NCBI RefSeq assembly: GCF_038900095.1
Contig: NZ_JBBMQQ010000013.1
Coordinates: 1 to 64,000 of the forward strand
Origin: Hoeflea sp038900095
GTDB lineage: Bacteria > Pseudomonadota > Alphaproteobacteria > Rhizobiales > Rhizobiaceae
Reading direction: 5' to 3'
DNA: 64,000 nucleotides
Shown: piece after piece, positions 27,784-36,659 of the stretch
How the letters are laid out: each line of letters opens with the position of its first letter
Numbering within the stretch: position 1 is the stretch's first letter
Made by a program: the position numbers and the translations under genes
The notes under the pieces: generated by a model
Told to the model about the DNA's origin: nothing
What the model saw: only the letters and a program-made list of their open reading frames with translations
Database searches by the model: none

Positions 27784-28425
27784 ATGAGCGATGAAAGCCA
27801 GGGCCGCGAACAGGATAACCCGCAGGCAGACGCCGCACCCAAGGCTGATGAGGCTGCCAACCAGGCGCAGGCACAAGAACAAGGACAGGAACTGGATCCG
27901 ATGCAGGTGCTTATGGCCGAAGTTGCCGATCTCAAGGATCAGCGGCTGCGCATGGCAGCCGAGATGGAGAACCTGCGCCGGCGCACGGCCCGCGAGATCA
28001 AGGATGCAAAGAGCTACGCCATATCCGGGTTCGCCCGTGACATGCTGCAGGTCTCTGACAATCTTCAGCGCGCCCTTGCCGCCGTGCCGGAACAGGCCGA
28101 CAGTGCCGCCGACAACGGTCTCAAGACCCTGGTCGAGGGCGTCGAGCTGACCGAGCGGGCCATGCTGGCAACGCTTGAGCGCCACGGCGTGCGCAAGCTC
28201 GAGCCGATGGGCCAGAAGTTCGACCCGAACTATCATCAGGCAATGTACGAAGTCCCCAACACCGAAGTGCCCAACAACACCGTTGTTGAGGTGGTTCAGC
28301 CCGGTTACGTGATCGGTGACCGGATGTTGCGTCCGGCCATGGTCGGCGTCTCCAAGGGTGGCCCGAAGGAGGTGGCGCAGCCCGAATCCGACGGACCGGA
28401 TCCGGCATCCGGCTACGACGTTTAA
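27784..28425 (+). CDS. grpE: Nucleotide exchange factor GrpE
   Basis: A 213-residue co-chaperone that releases ADP from DnaK. Acidic, disordered N-terminus (residues 1-45), then the long coiled-coil (LKDQRLRMAAEMENLRRRTA) and the C-terminal beta domain with the signature VPNNTVVEVVQPGYVIGDRM and LRPAMVGVSKG. I choose the ATG at 27784 because AGGAC lies 9 bases upstream; another ATG at 27775 is too close to that site. It is downstream of hrcA, the normal rhizobial order, with dnaKJ elsewhere. Confidence 0.95.
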   Translation: MSDESQGREQDNPQADAAPKADEAANQAQAQEQGQELDPMQVLMAEVADLKDQRLRMAAEMENLRRRTAREIKDAKSYAISGFARDMLQVSDNLQRALAAVPEQADSAADNGLKTLVEGVELTERAMLATLERHGVRKLEPMGQKFDPNYHQAMYEVPNTEVPNNTVVEVVQPGYVIGDRMLRPAMVGVSKGGPKEVAQPESDGPDPASGYDV

Positions 28426-28455
28426 AACCGTGCCCGGCGGGGAAAGGAAGCTCCC

Positions 28456-29091
28456 ATGACCCCGCTTGAAGGTCTCGATTATGCCGGTGTCGCGGTTTTT
28501 GCCGCCACCGGCGCTCTGGCCGCTTCGCGCAAGCAGCTCGACATGATCGGATTTGTCTTCCTGGCAGCCGTCACCGGTATCGGCGGCGGCACGTTCCGCG
28601 ACATCGTGCTTGGCGCCACGCCGGTCTTCTGGGTCGCAAAACCGGCCTATCTGGTTGTTTGCGTGCTGGTCGCGGTGATCGTCTATTTCACCGCCCACCT
28701 GGTCGAATCCCGCTACCGCCTGCTGCTCTGGCTCGATGCCATCGGCCTTTCGGCCTACGCGGTGATGGGGGCTGCGAAGGGGCTTGCACTGAGCGGTTCC
28801 CCGATCGTTGCCCTGGTCACCGGCATGATGACCGCGACCCTGGGCGGCATCCTGCGTGATCTTCTCTCTGGTGAGCCTTCAGTGCTGATGCGTCCGGAAA
28901 TCTATGTCTCCGCAGCGCTTGTCGGCGCCGGCGGCTTTGTTGCCGCGAGCCTGCTTGGGGCCCCGTTGATCGTGGCCTCCGGGGTTGGCGTTTTCGCGGC
29001 CTTTGCAGTGCGTGGCGGCGCGATCCGCTACAGCTGGGCGTTCTCGCCCTACCGTTCACGCGCCGGCCGGCCGCCCGAAGACGTGATGTGA
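28456..29091 (+). CDS. Trimeric intracellular cation (TRIC) channel family protein
   Basis: A 211-residue inner-membrane protein with seven hydrophobic segments arranged as an inverted three-helix repeat plus one, the UPF0126/YicG family now known as bacterial TRIC channels, which conduct monovalent cations. Repeat signatures: FAATGALAASRKQLDMIGFV with GIGGGTFRD, and SAYAVMGAAKGLALSGS with MTATLGGILRDLL; the GGGxxRD motifs are the lipid- and gating-related elements. The C-terminus is short and basic. Start follows grpE by 30 bases with GGAAAGGAAG upstream, so the two may be co-transcribed. Confidence 0.9.
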   Translation: MTPLEGLDYAGVAVFAATGALAASRKQLDMIGFVFLAAVTGIGGGTFRDIVLGATPVFWVAKPAYLVVCVLVAVIVYFTAHLVESRYRLLLWLDAIGLSAYAVMGAAKGLALSGSPIVALVTGMMTATLGGILRDLLSGEPSVLMRPEIYVSAALVGAGGFVAASLLGAPLIVASGVGVFAAFAVRGGAIRYSWAFSPYRSRAGRPPEDVM

Positions 29092-29103
29092 GACCGGCAG
29101 GTT

Positions 29104-30096
29104 TCAGTTGAACCCGGCGTCGCGCGCGGCGTCCTTGAGCGACAACTGCGGCCGCGGCCCGATCTGCTGGATCACCAGCCCGGCGGCAAGGCTGCCAAGT
29201 CTTCCACACTCATCCAGCGGCTTGCCATTGGCATAGCCATGCAGGAAGCCCGCGGCATAGAGATCGCCCGCACCGGTGGTATCGACAACCTCGTCGATGT
29301 CGATGGCGTCGATGTCATGACGCTCGTCACCGCGCACAATCACCGATCCGTGCTCGGAGCGGGTGATGGCGGCGAGCTTGCAGTCCTTGCGCAGCAGCGA
29401 CACCGCATGTTCGAAATTGTCGGTCTCGTAGAGCGACTTGGCTTCTTCCGCATTGGCGAACACGATGTCGATCGTGCCCGAGCGCATCAGCTCGAGGAAT
29501 TCCGCGCGGTAGCGGCCGACGCAGAACGGGTCCGACAGCGTCATCGACATTTCGCGACCGTGCTTGTGACCGATTTCGGCGCACAGGCGGATGGCGTCCT
29601 TCGCCCGCGGCGGATCCCACAGATAGCCTTCGAAATAGGTGACCTTCGAATCGGCCACCACATCGGCTTCGATGTCCTCGGGCCCAAGTTCGACGCAGGC
29701 ACCGAGATAGGTGTTCATCGAGCGTTCGCCATCGGGCGTGACAAAGATCATCGAGCGCGCGGTCGGCGGCGTGCCGTCAAGCGGCTTGGTGTCGAAATGC
29801 ACGCCCAGGGCGCGGATGTCATGGCTGAAGATCTTGCCGAGCTGGTCGGCCGAGACCTTGCCGAAATAGGCTGACCGGCTACCGAAACTGGCAAGTCCCG
29901 CCGCCGTGTTGCCCGCACTGCCGCCCGAGGCCTCGATTGCCGGGCCCATGCGCGAATACAGGAGTTCGGCGCGCTCGGCATCGATCAGGTTCATCGCACC
30001 CTTGATAATCTCGTTGTCGACAAGAAAACTCTCGTCGCACCGTGCGATGATATCGACAATTGCATTGCCGATGCAAAGAACATCAAATTTGCTCAT
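29104..30096 (-). CDS. PfkB family adenosine kinase
   Basis: A 330-residue PfkB-type carbohydrate/nucleoside kinase. The N-terminus MSKFDVLCIGNAIVDIIARC, the GGSAGNTAAGLASFG block and the C-terminal anion-hole signature DTTGAGDLYAAGFLHGY (with catalytic Asp) are clear. Rhizobial orthologues of this length with the GNAIVD start are adenosine kinases that phosphorylate adenosine to AMP, often mis-annotated as fructokinase. Substrate is by analogy. It is convergent with the TRIC gene and lies downstream of a P-loop NTPase on the same strand. Confidence 0.87.
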   Translation of the reverse strand: MSKFDVLCIGNAIVDIIARCDESFLVDNEIIKGAMNLIDAERAELLYSRMGPAIEASGGSAGNTAAGLASFGSRSAYFGKVSADQLGKIFSHDIRALGVHFDTKPLDGTPPTARSMIFVTPDGERSMNTYLGACVELGPEDIEADVVADSKVTYFEGYLWDPPRAKDAIRLCAEIGHKHGREMSMTLSDPFCVGRYRAEFLELMRSGTIDIVFANAEEAKSLYETDNFEHAVSLLRKDCKLAAITRSEHGSVIVRGDERHDIDAIDIDEVVDTTGAGDLYAAGFLHGYANGKPLDECGRLGSLAAGLVIQQIGPRPQLSLKDAARDAGFN

Positions 30097-30137
30097 AAGG
30101 GTACTTACCTGTTGGCGGACAAGGGTTCGGGGGTGTC

Positions 30138-30713
30138 TTAAAGCTTTTCCGCCGGATTGGAAGGCTGAAATGACGGCAGGAGAGCCAACTGGCGGGTAAT
30201 GAAGGCCACGCGCTCGCCGACCGGAAGGCGGGGAACCTCCACCAAGTCATAGCCGGCGGCGAGGTATGCTTCCACATTGGCCTGGTAATCACGGGCCGCG
30301 AACGCGAAATCGTGCCGCCGTTCCTCATCGGTTGTGAAGATCTCCTTCCACGGCGGGCAGACGAAAACCGGGCTGTCGAATGTCCGGGTGGCGGCCGCCT
30401 CAAGCATTGCGGGTGGCACGGGTTGCCCGATCACCGTCGCGTAGGCGATCGCCTCGATAAAACTGCGGTCAAAAAACACGGCTTCGTTGGCCCCGTCGCT
30501 GATCCGGTCGAATGCCATGATCGAGCGCTCGAAGAGCAACTCCATGAATGCACCCCGGTCCAGCCATGGCAGCGCCGTGCCGTTTGAACCCACTTGTTCG
30601 GAGACGATCTGGCGGCCTGCCTCCGGCACAGTGGCGTATCCCTCCGCCATAAGCGCAGCGATCAGTGTGGATTTGCCGGCGCCGGAAGCGCCGGTGATCA
30701 CGAATTTCGGCAT
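30138..30713 (-). CDS. P-loop AAA NTPase/kinase-like protein
   Basis: A 191-residue protein beginning MPKFVITGASGAGKSTLI, with the Walker A motif GASGAGKS at residues 8-15, a central VFFDRSF segment (Walker B-like Asp) and a C-terminal RDYQANVEAYLAAGYDLVEVP pattern found in the AAA_28 family of predicted NTPases or small-molecule kinases. Substrate unknown. The ATG at 30713 gives the Walker motif its normal position; the frame is open upstream into the mutS end. Located between mutS and adenosine kinase, same strand. Confidence 0.82.
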   Translation of the reverse strand: MPKFVITGASGAGKSTLIAALMAEGYATVPEAGRQIVSEQVGSNGTALPWLDRGAFMELLFERSIMAFDRISDGANEAVFFDRSFIEAIAYATVIGQPVPPAMLEAAATRTFDSPVFVCPPWKEIFTTDEERRHDFAFAARDYQANVEAYLAAGYDLVEVPRLPVGERVAFITRQLALLPSFQPSNPAEKL

Positions 30714-30771
30714 CGCGTCTTGCCCTTTGGAAAGCCGGGCGCACCAGGCAGGACGCGCAAGGGCCGCAGCA

Positions 30772-33555
30772 TCAGGCCTTGTCTTTCCCCGGATCCGCCA
30801 TCCGCCGCTTGAGCTCGTAAAGCGCCTCGAGCGCATCGCGTGGCGTCATTTCATCCGGGTTCAGTGCCGAGAGATAGGCATCGGACTCCGACGGTCCGCT
30901 GGCCGTCTTGGCTTGCTCCCGTGCCACCGGCACGGCAAACAGCGGCAGATCGTCGACAAGCCGTGCCGCCGGGTTTTCCCGCTCGCTGGTCTCAAGCAAT
31001 TGCAGCACCTCGCGGGCGCGCGCCACCACGGCATCGGGCAGGCCTGCAAGTCGCGCCACCTGGATGCCGTAAGACCGGTCGGCAGCACCTGCGCCAACCT
31101 CGTGCAGGAACACCACTTCGCCCTCCCATTCCTTGACCTTCATGGTGGCGTTGGAAAGCCGCGGCAGCTTTTCCGACAATGCGGTGAGTTCATGGAAATG
31201 CGTGGCGAACAGGCCGCGGCAGCGGTTTTGTGCATGCAGATGCTCGACTGCCGCCCAGGCAATCGACAACCCGTCGAAGGTCGCCGTGCCGCGGCCGATC
31301 TCGTCGAGGATCACCAGCGAATGCGGACCGGCCTGGTTGAGAATGGCCGCGGTCTCCACCATTTCGACCATGAAGGTCGAGCGCCCGCGCGCCAGGTCAT
31401 CCGATGCCCCGACCCGGGAGAACAGCCGGTCGACCACGCCGATATGGGCCGCTCCCGCAGGCACGAACGACCCCATCTGCGCCAGGATGGCAATCAGCGC
31501 GTTCTGTCTCAGGAAGGTCGACTTGCCGCCCATGTTGGGACCGGTCAGCAGCCAGATTGCGCCGCCGTCATCGCTTTCGGTCGGTGGCGACAGGTTGCAG
31601 TCATTGGCCACAAAAGGCTGCGCCGCCTGTTTTCGCAGCGCCTGCTCGACCACCGGATGCCGTCCGGCGACGATCTCGAAGGCGAGGCTGTCATCGACCT
31701 TAGGCCGCGCATAGCCCTGTTCCTGGGCGAGCTCGGCGAGGGCGGCGGTCACGTCGATCACCGACAGTGCATCCGCCGCCGCCTTGATTGCATCGGCGTG
31801 GGCGACAGCCATTGTCACCAGTTCGTCAAAGGCGGCAAGCTCGATGCTCAGCGCTTCGCCGGCAGCATTGGCAATGCGGGTTTCCAGGTCGGAAAGTTCT
31901 GTGGTGGTGAACCGCATGGCGTTGGCCATCGATTGCCGGTGGATGAACCGCGCCTTGGCCTCGTCGCTTTCCGTCAGCGGCCCGGCATTGAGCGCCGTCA
32001 CCTCGATGAAATAGCCCAGCACATTGTTGTGCTTGATCTTCAGCGAACGAACCCCGGTCTCCTCGGCGTAGGAGAGCTGCAGCCCGGCAATCACCCGGCG
32101 TGACTGGTCCCTGAGCGCCCTGAGTTCATCCAGTTCCGGGGAGTGCCCGGCCCGCACGAAACCACCGTCACGCTTGAGCAGCGGCAACTCGTCGTCGAGC
32201 GCCGCAGCCAGCCGCGCGCCGATCTCGCCGGGAACCGCCCTGAGCGCGGTGACCGCCTTTTGCAGGTGCGCCGGCGTCTCCTCGCCGCCAAACAGCGCGG
32301 CGATGTCGTTCGCAGCCTGAAGCCCTGCCTGGATCGCACCGAGATCGCGGGGGCCGCCGCGGTTGAGCGCCAGCCGCGACAGGGCGCGCGGCATGTCGGC
32401 CACCCCCTTGAGCGCGCGGCGCAACTGGTCGGTCAGTGCCGGATTGGCGATCAGGTGCGAGACGCCGTCGAGCCGCGCATTGATGGCAACCGGATCGGTC
32501 AGCGGCGCCATCAGCCATTCGGCAAGCTTGCGTCCTCCACCGCCGGTGACCGTGCGGTCGACCGCCTTGATCAGGCTGCCCTGCCTGTCGCCCGAAAGCG
32601 TGCGCACCAGCTCGAGGCTGGCCCGCGTCGCCGGGTCGATGAACATCCGCGCCCCGTCGCTTTCACGCTCCGGCCGTCCAAGCGGCGGCCGCTCGGAAAT
32701 CTGGGTTTTCTCGACATAGGCAATGACTGCCGCCGCCGCCGCCAGTTCGGCGCGGGAAAAACTGCCGAAGCCGTCGAGCGAGCCGACCTCGAAGAACCGG
32801 GCAATCCGGCCCTCGGCAGAGGCACTGTCAAACAGCACCGCAGGCTGCGGCGCTGCCACCCGGCCGATCTGGTCGATCAGCGGCCGGATCTCGGGATCGT
32901 GAAACACGTTGTCGGCCAGGATCAGTTCGCGCGGTTCAACCCGGGCGATATCGGCCATCAGCCGCGCCAGCCGGCTCTCGCCGACGTGGAAAGCTCCTGT
33001 GGAAATATCGATCCAGGCAAGGCCATACTGCGCTTCGCCCGCTCCCTTGACCCGTGCCAGGGCCATCAGGAAATTCGACTGCGACGGATCGAGCAGCTTT
33101 TCCTCGGTCAGCGTGCCCGGTGTCACCAGCCGGGTCACGTCGCGCCGCACCACCGATTTGGAACCGCGTTTCTTGGCCTCCGCCGGGTCCTCGGTCTGCT
33201 CGCAGACGGCGACCCGGAACCCCAGCGAGATCAGTTTCTGCAGGTAATCATCCGCCGCGTGCACCGGCACGCCGCACATCGGAATGTCCTTGCCCAGGTG
33301 CTGGCCGCGCTTGGTCAGGGTGATGCCGAGCGCCCGGGATGCATCGACCGCATCCTCGAAGAACAGCTCGTAAAAATCACCCATCCGGTAGAACAGCAGC
33401 GAGTCCGGATTGTTCGCCTTGATCTCGATGAATTGCTCCATCATCGGCGTCGCCGAGGCGCGGCTTTCGGCTGTCGCGAGTTGGGCGGTCGTCAGTATGG
33501 CAGAGTTTAGCGGGGATTCGGCGTTCAAGAGGAAATGCCTGTCTTGGTTTTTCAA
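30772..33555 (-). CDS. mutS: DNA mismatch repair protein MutS
   Basis: A MutS homodimer subunit of about 927 residues that recognises mismatches and small loops. N-terminal mismatch-binding domain with the phenylalanine wedge GDFYELF (F61, E63), connector, core and clamp domains, then the ABC-type ATPase with Walker A TGPNMGGKSTFLRQ, ILDEIGRGTATFDG and THFHEL. No ATG occurs before residue 38, so initiation must be at a TTG, either at 33555 or at 33528 (the latter has AGG about 8 bases upstream); the exact N-terminus is uncertain. It is divergent from the malic enzyme gene. Confidence 0.93.
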   Translation of the reverse strand: MKNQDRHFLLNAESPLNSAILTTAQLATAESRASATPMMEQFIEIKANNPDSLLFYRMGDFYELFFEDAVDASRALGITLTKRGQHLGKDIPMCGVPVHAADDYLQKLISLGFRVAVCEQTEDPAEAKKRGSKSVVRRDVTRLVTPGTLTEEKLLDPSQSNFLMALARVKGAGEAQYGLAWIDISTGAFHVGESRLARLMADIARVEPRELILADNVFHDPEIRPLIDQIGRVAAPQPAVLFDSASAEGRIARFFEVGSLDGFGSFSRAELAAAAAVIAYVEKTQISERPPLGRPERESDGARMFIDPATRASLELVRTLSGDRQGSLIKAVDRTVTGGGGRKLAEWLMAPLTDPVAINARLDGVSHLIANPALTDQLRRALKGVADMPRALSRLALNRGGPRDLGAIQAGLQAANDIAALFGGEETPAHLQKAVTALRAVPGEIGARLAAALDDELPLLKRDGGFVRAGHSPELDELRALRDQSRRVIAGLQLSYAEETGVRSLKIKHNNVLGYFIEVTALNAGPLTESDEAKARFIHRQSMANAMRFTTTELSDLETRIANAAGEALSIELAAFDELVTMAVAHADAIKAAADALSVIDVTAALAELAQEQGYARPKVDDSLAFEIVAGRHPVVEQALRKQAAQPFVANDCNLSPPTESDDGGAIWLLTGPNMGGKSTFLRQNALIAILAQMGSFVPAGAAHIGVVDRLFSRVGASDDLARGRSTFMVEMVETAAILNQAGPHSLVILDEIGRGTATFDGLSIAWAAVEHLHAQNRCRGLFATHFHELTALSEKLPRLSNATMKVKEWEGEVVFLHEVGAGAADRSYGIQVARLAGLPDAVVARAREVLQLLETSERENPAARLVDDLPLFAVPVAREQAKTASGPSESDAYLSALNPDEMTPRDALEALYELKRRMADPGKDKA

Positions 33556-33686
33556 TCGTTTGCGATGTAAGCTTTACCGGATGCGCGGCTTTACAGCCCG
33601 CCGCCGCCACCCTAACGGTGGGGGTGTGTCAAAGACAACAGGTACGAGGCGCCATACACAAGGTCGCCCACAACGGGATGGAAAAT

Positions 33687-35972
33687 ATGCCAGGGACGGA
33701 CAAGTCAGATCGCTCGATTTCAGCAGTGACCGATCAGGAGGCGCTCGACTTTCACGCCCGTGGCCGGCCCGGCAAGCTTGAAATCAATCCGACCAAGCCG
33801 ATGGCGACGCAGCGCGACCTGTCGCTGGCCTATTCGCCCGGCGTCGCGGTGCCGGTCAAGGCCATCGCCGAGGATCCGTCCCGCGCCTTCGATTACACTG
33901 CCAAGGGCAACCTGGTGGCAGTGATTTCCAACGGCACCGCCATTCTCGGGATGGGCAATCTCGGCGCACTCGCCTCCAAGCCGGTGATGGAAGGCAAGGC
34001 GGTGTTGTTCAAGCGCTTTGCCGATGTCGATTCCATCGACCTTGAAGTCGACACCGAGAACGTCGAGGAATTCATCAACTCTGTCCGCTACCTCGGCCCC
34101 AGCTTCGGCGGCATCAACCTCGAGGACATCAAGGCGCCGGATTGCTTCATCATCGAGCAGCGGTTGCGTGAGCTCATGGACATTCCGGTGTTCCATGACG
34201 ACCAGCACGGCACCGCCATCATTGCCGTCGCCGGCCTGATCAACGCGCTGCATCTGACCAACCGGGATCTCAAGACCACCAAGCTCGTCTGCAATGGCGC
34301 GGGTGCCGCGGCCATCGCCTGCGTCGAACTGGTCAAGGCGATGGGTTTCTCGCCCCAGAACATCACCCTGTGCGACACCAAGGGCGTGATCTACAAGGGC
34401 CGCACCGAAGGCATGAACCAGTGGAAATCGGGGCATGCGGTCGATACCAAGGCGCGCTCGCTGGCTGACGCCATGGAGGGGGCCGACGTTGTTTTCGGGC
34501 TTTCCGCCAAGGGCGCGCTGACGCCAGAGATGATCGCCTCGATGGCCAAGAATCCGATCATTTTCGCCATGGCCAACCCGGATCCGGAAATCACGCCGGA
34601 AGAGGTCGCCTCGATCCGCAACGACGCCATCATGGCGACCGGCCGCTCGGATTATCCCAACCAGGTCAACAATGTCCTGGGCTTTCCCTACATCTTCCGC
34701 GGTGCGCTCGACGTCCGCGCCACGACCATCAACGAGGACATGAAGATTGCCGCCGCCAATGCGCTGGCCGAGCTTGCGCGCGAGGACGTGCCCGACGATG
34801 TTGCCGCCGCCTACCAGGGCGTGCGTCCGCGCTTCGGTCCGCAATACATCATTCCCGTGCCGTTCGACCCGCGGCTGATCTCCGCCATTCCGGTCGCCGT
34901 CGCCAAGGCCGCGATGGATTCGGGCGTGGCGCAGAAGCCGATCCTCAACATGGATGCCTATGCCCAGGAGCTCTCGGCCCGGCGCGACCCGATCGCCTCG
35001 ACGCTGCAGCGGCTCTATGAACGCGTCCGCCGCCATCCGCGCCGTGTCGTCTTTGCCGAGGGCGAGGAAGAACAGGTCATGCGCGCCGCCGTCTCCTATG
35101 TGAACCAGCGGCTTGGCACTGCCTGCCTGCTGGGCCGCGAGGAGCAGATGCGCGAAACCGCCAAGCTCGCCGGCATCGATCTCGACCGCCCCGGCATCGA
35201 ACTGGTCAATGCCCGCGTCTCGCGCCGCGTCGAGGCCTACACCGACTATCTCTATGCAAGGCTGCAGCGCAAAGGCTACCTGCATCGCGATTGCCAGCGG
35301 CTGATCAACACCGACCGCAACCATTTCGGCGCCTGCATGGTCGCTCTCGGCGACGCCGATGCGATGGTGACCGGCACCACCCGCAATTACTCCACGGCAC
35401 TCGAGGACATCCGCCGCTGCGTTGACGTCAAGCTGGGACACCGGATGATCGGCGTGTCGCTGGCGCTCTGCCGCGGCCGCACCGTGTTTGTCGCCGACAC
35501 CGCCGTCATCGACATGCCGAACTCGGAGGAACTGGCCGATATCGCCGAGGAAGCCGCGGGGATGGCCCGGCGGCTTGGCTACGAGCCGCGGGTGGCGATG
35601 TTGGCCTATTCCACCTTCGGTCATCCGACCGGCGAACGCTCCGAGCGGGTGCGCGACGCGGTCAAGATCCTCGACAAGCGCCGGGTCGATTTCGAGTATG
35701 ATGGCGAGATGGCCGCAGACGTGGCGCTCAACGCCACGGTGCTCGAGCAATATCCGTTCTGCCGCCTGTCGGGCACCGCCAACGTGCTGGTCATGCCGGC
35801 GTTCCATTCGGCCTCGATCTCGACCAAGATGCTGCAGGAACTCGGCGGCTCAACCGTCATCGGCCCGCTGCTGGTCGGCCTCGACAAGTCGATCCAGATC
35901 GTCTCGATGGGCGCCAAGGATTCCGACATCGTCAACATGGCCGCAATCGCAGCCTACAACGCTTCAAGCTGA
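33687..35972 (+). CDS. maeB: NADP-dependent malic enzyme with PTA-like domain
   Basis: A 761-residue multimodular malic enzyme decarboxylating malate to pyruvate. Malic N-terminal domain (from DFHARGRPGKLEI, with LAYSPGVAVPVKAI and the HDDQHGTAIIAVAG catalytic region), NAD(P)-binding domain (VCNGAGAAAIACVELVKAMG), and a C-terminal phosphotransacetylase-like domain (residues about 430-761, RRVVFAEGEEEQVMRAA to GPLLVGLDKSIQI) that is regulatory rather than acyl-transferring. This architecture matches the rhizobial Dme/Tme enzymes; NADP preference cannot be read with certainty. Start at 33687 rather than the ATG at 33678 is a weak choice. Divergent from mutS. Confidence 0.92.
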   Translation: MPGTDKSDRSISAVTDQEALDFHARGRPGKLEINPTKPMATQRDLSLAYSPGVAVPVKAIAEDPSRAFDYTAKGNLVAVISNGTAILGMGNLGALASKPVMEGKAVLFKRFADVDSIDLEVDTENVEEFINSVRYLGPSFGGINLEDIKAPDCFIIEQRLRELMDIPVFHDDQHGTAIIAVAGLINALHLTNRDLKTTKLVCNGAGAAAIACVELVKAMGFSPQNITLCDTKGVIYKGRTEGMNQWKSGHAVDTKARSLADAMEGADVVFGLSAKGALTPEMIASMAKNPIIFAMANPDPEITPEEVASIRNDAIMATGRSDYPNQVNNVLGFPYIFRGALDVRATTINEDMKIAAANALAELAREDVPDDVAAAYQGVRPRFGPQYIIPVPFDPRLISAIPVAVAKAAMDSGVAQKPILNMDAYAQELSARRDPIASTLQRLYERVRRHPRRVVFAEGEEEQVMRAAVSYVNQRLGTACLLGREEQMRETAKLAGIDLDRPGIELVNARVSRRVEAYTDYLYARLQRKGYLHRDCQRLINTDRNHFGACMVALGDADAMVTGTTRNYSTALEDIRRCVDVKLGHRMIGVSLALCRGRTVFVADTAVIDMPNSEELADIAEEAAGMARRLGYEPRVAMLAYSTFGHPTGERSERVRDAVKILDKRRVDFEYDGEMAADVALNATVLEQYPFCRLSGTANVLVMPAFHSASISTKMLQELGGSTVIGPLLVGLDKSIQIVSMGAKDSDIVNMAAIAAYNASS

Positions 35973-35992
35973 GTGTTCATGGGCTTGGCAAA

Positions 35993-36018
35993 GCCGCAGC
36001 AGCTCACTTTGCTGCGGC
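35993..36018. terminator. Hairpin between maeB and mntR
   Basis: GCCGCAGCA (35993-36001) and TGCTGCGGC (36010-36018) form a perfect 9-bp stem with an 8-base loop, spanning the 3' end of mntR and lying just after the maeB stop. It could serve as a shared terminator for the two convergent genes, although T runs are poor. Confidence 0.4.
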
Positions 36019-36447
36019 GGCATCAAGGTAACGTTCGAACGCCTTGAGCGTGACCTCCGAGACATGATGCTCCAGTCCTTCCGCGTCCATTTCGGCGGTT
36101 TCAGGGGGGACGCCGACGGCAACAAGCAGGTCGACAACTGTACGGTGCCGCGCCCGGACACGATCCGCAAGCTCTGCGCCCTCATCGGTCAGGAAAACAC
36201 CGCGATAGGGGCGGGAGACTGCCAGCCCTTCGCGCTTCAGCCGAGCCACGGCCTTGGTGGCAGTCGGATGGGTGACACCCATGCGGCTGGCAATATCGGT
36301 GATCCGGGCTTCGCCCATTTCCTCGATCAGGTCGCTGATCATTTCCGCATAGTCTTCAAGGATCGCCATGGCCTGCGCCGCGCGCGCCTGCTGGAACCGC
36401 TCAGGCTGAATCGGGGGAGGTGCGGCGCCTTCTGCGTCTTTTGTCAT
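36004..36447 (-). CDS. mntR: Manganese-dependent regulator MntR
   Basis: A 147-residue DtxR-family regulator. Manganese ligands of Bacillus MntR are all conserved: D32 and E35 (in EDYAEMI), H101 (in ARHRTV), and E123, E126, H127 (in DAEGLEHHVS). The winged helix lies at residues 45-90 (ARITDIASRMGVTHPTATKA). With Mn(II) bound it is expected to repress mntH, which is divergent with 212 bases between the start codons. A strong GAGGAGG ribosome site precedes the ATG. In many rhizobia Mur (a Fur homologue) controls manganese uptake, so an MntR-mntH pair is notable. Confidence 0.93.
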   Translation of the reverse strand: MTKDAEGAAPPPIQPERFQQARAAQAMAILEDYAEMISDLIEEMGEARITDIASRMGVTHPTATKAVARLKREGLAVSRPYRGVFLTDEGAELADRVRARHRTVVDLLVAVGVPPETAEMDAEGLEHHVSEVTLKAFERYLDAAAAK

Positions 36448-36577
36448 TCTGTCTGCTCCTCCTCTGTAATACGGCTTTTAAACCGCAAACTCAGAATACA
36501 GGCATGGCTACATTTTGCAAAGAAGATGCAACTTTTGTCGCCGGAATTGGGGCTGGTCGACGGTCAACTGAACCTTG

Positions 36578-36605
36578 TTGACACAAATGAAGCCAAGGCT
36601 ATAAA
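36578..36605 (+). promoter_or_regulatory. Candidate mntH promoter
   Basis: TTGACA (36578-36583) and TATAAA (36600-36605) with a 16-base spacer form a near-consensus housekeeping promoter 55 bases before mntH. The spacer end contains the small dyad AGCCAAGGCT. Confidence 0.6.
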
Positions 36606-36616
36606 ATATTTACTTC

Positions 36617-36638
36617 GCACCATATCTAAGGTTGGTGC
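36617..36638. promoter_or_regulatory. Candidate MntR operator
   Basis: GCACCA (36617-36622) and TGGTGC (36633-36638) form a perfect 6-bp inverted repeat with a 10-base spacer just downstream of the candidate mntH promoter, where a bound repressor would block transcription. The assignment to MntR rests on position only. Confidence 0.4.
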
Positions 36639-36659
36639 ACGGTATCAAGGATTGTAAGG

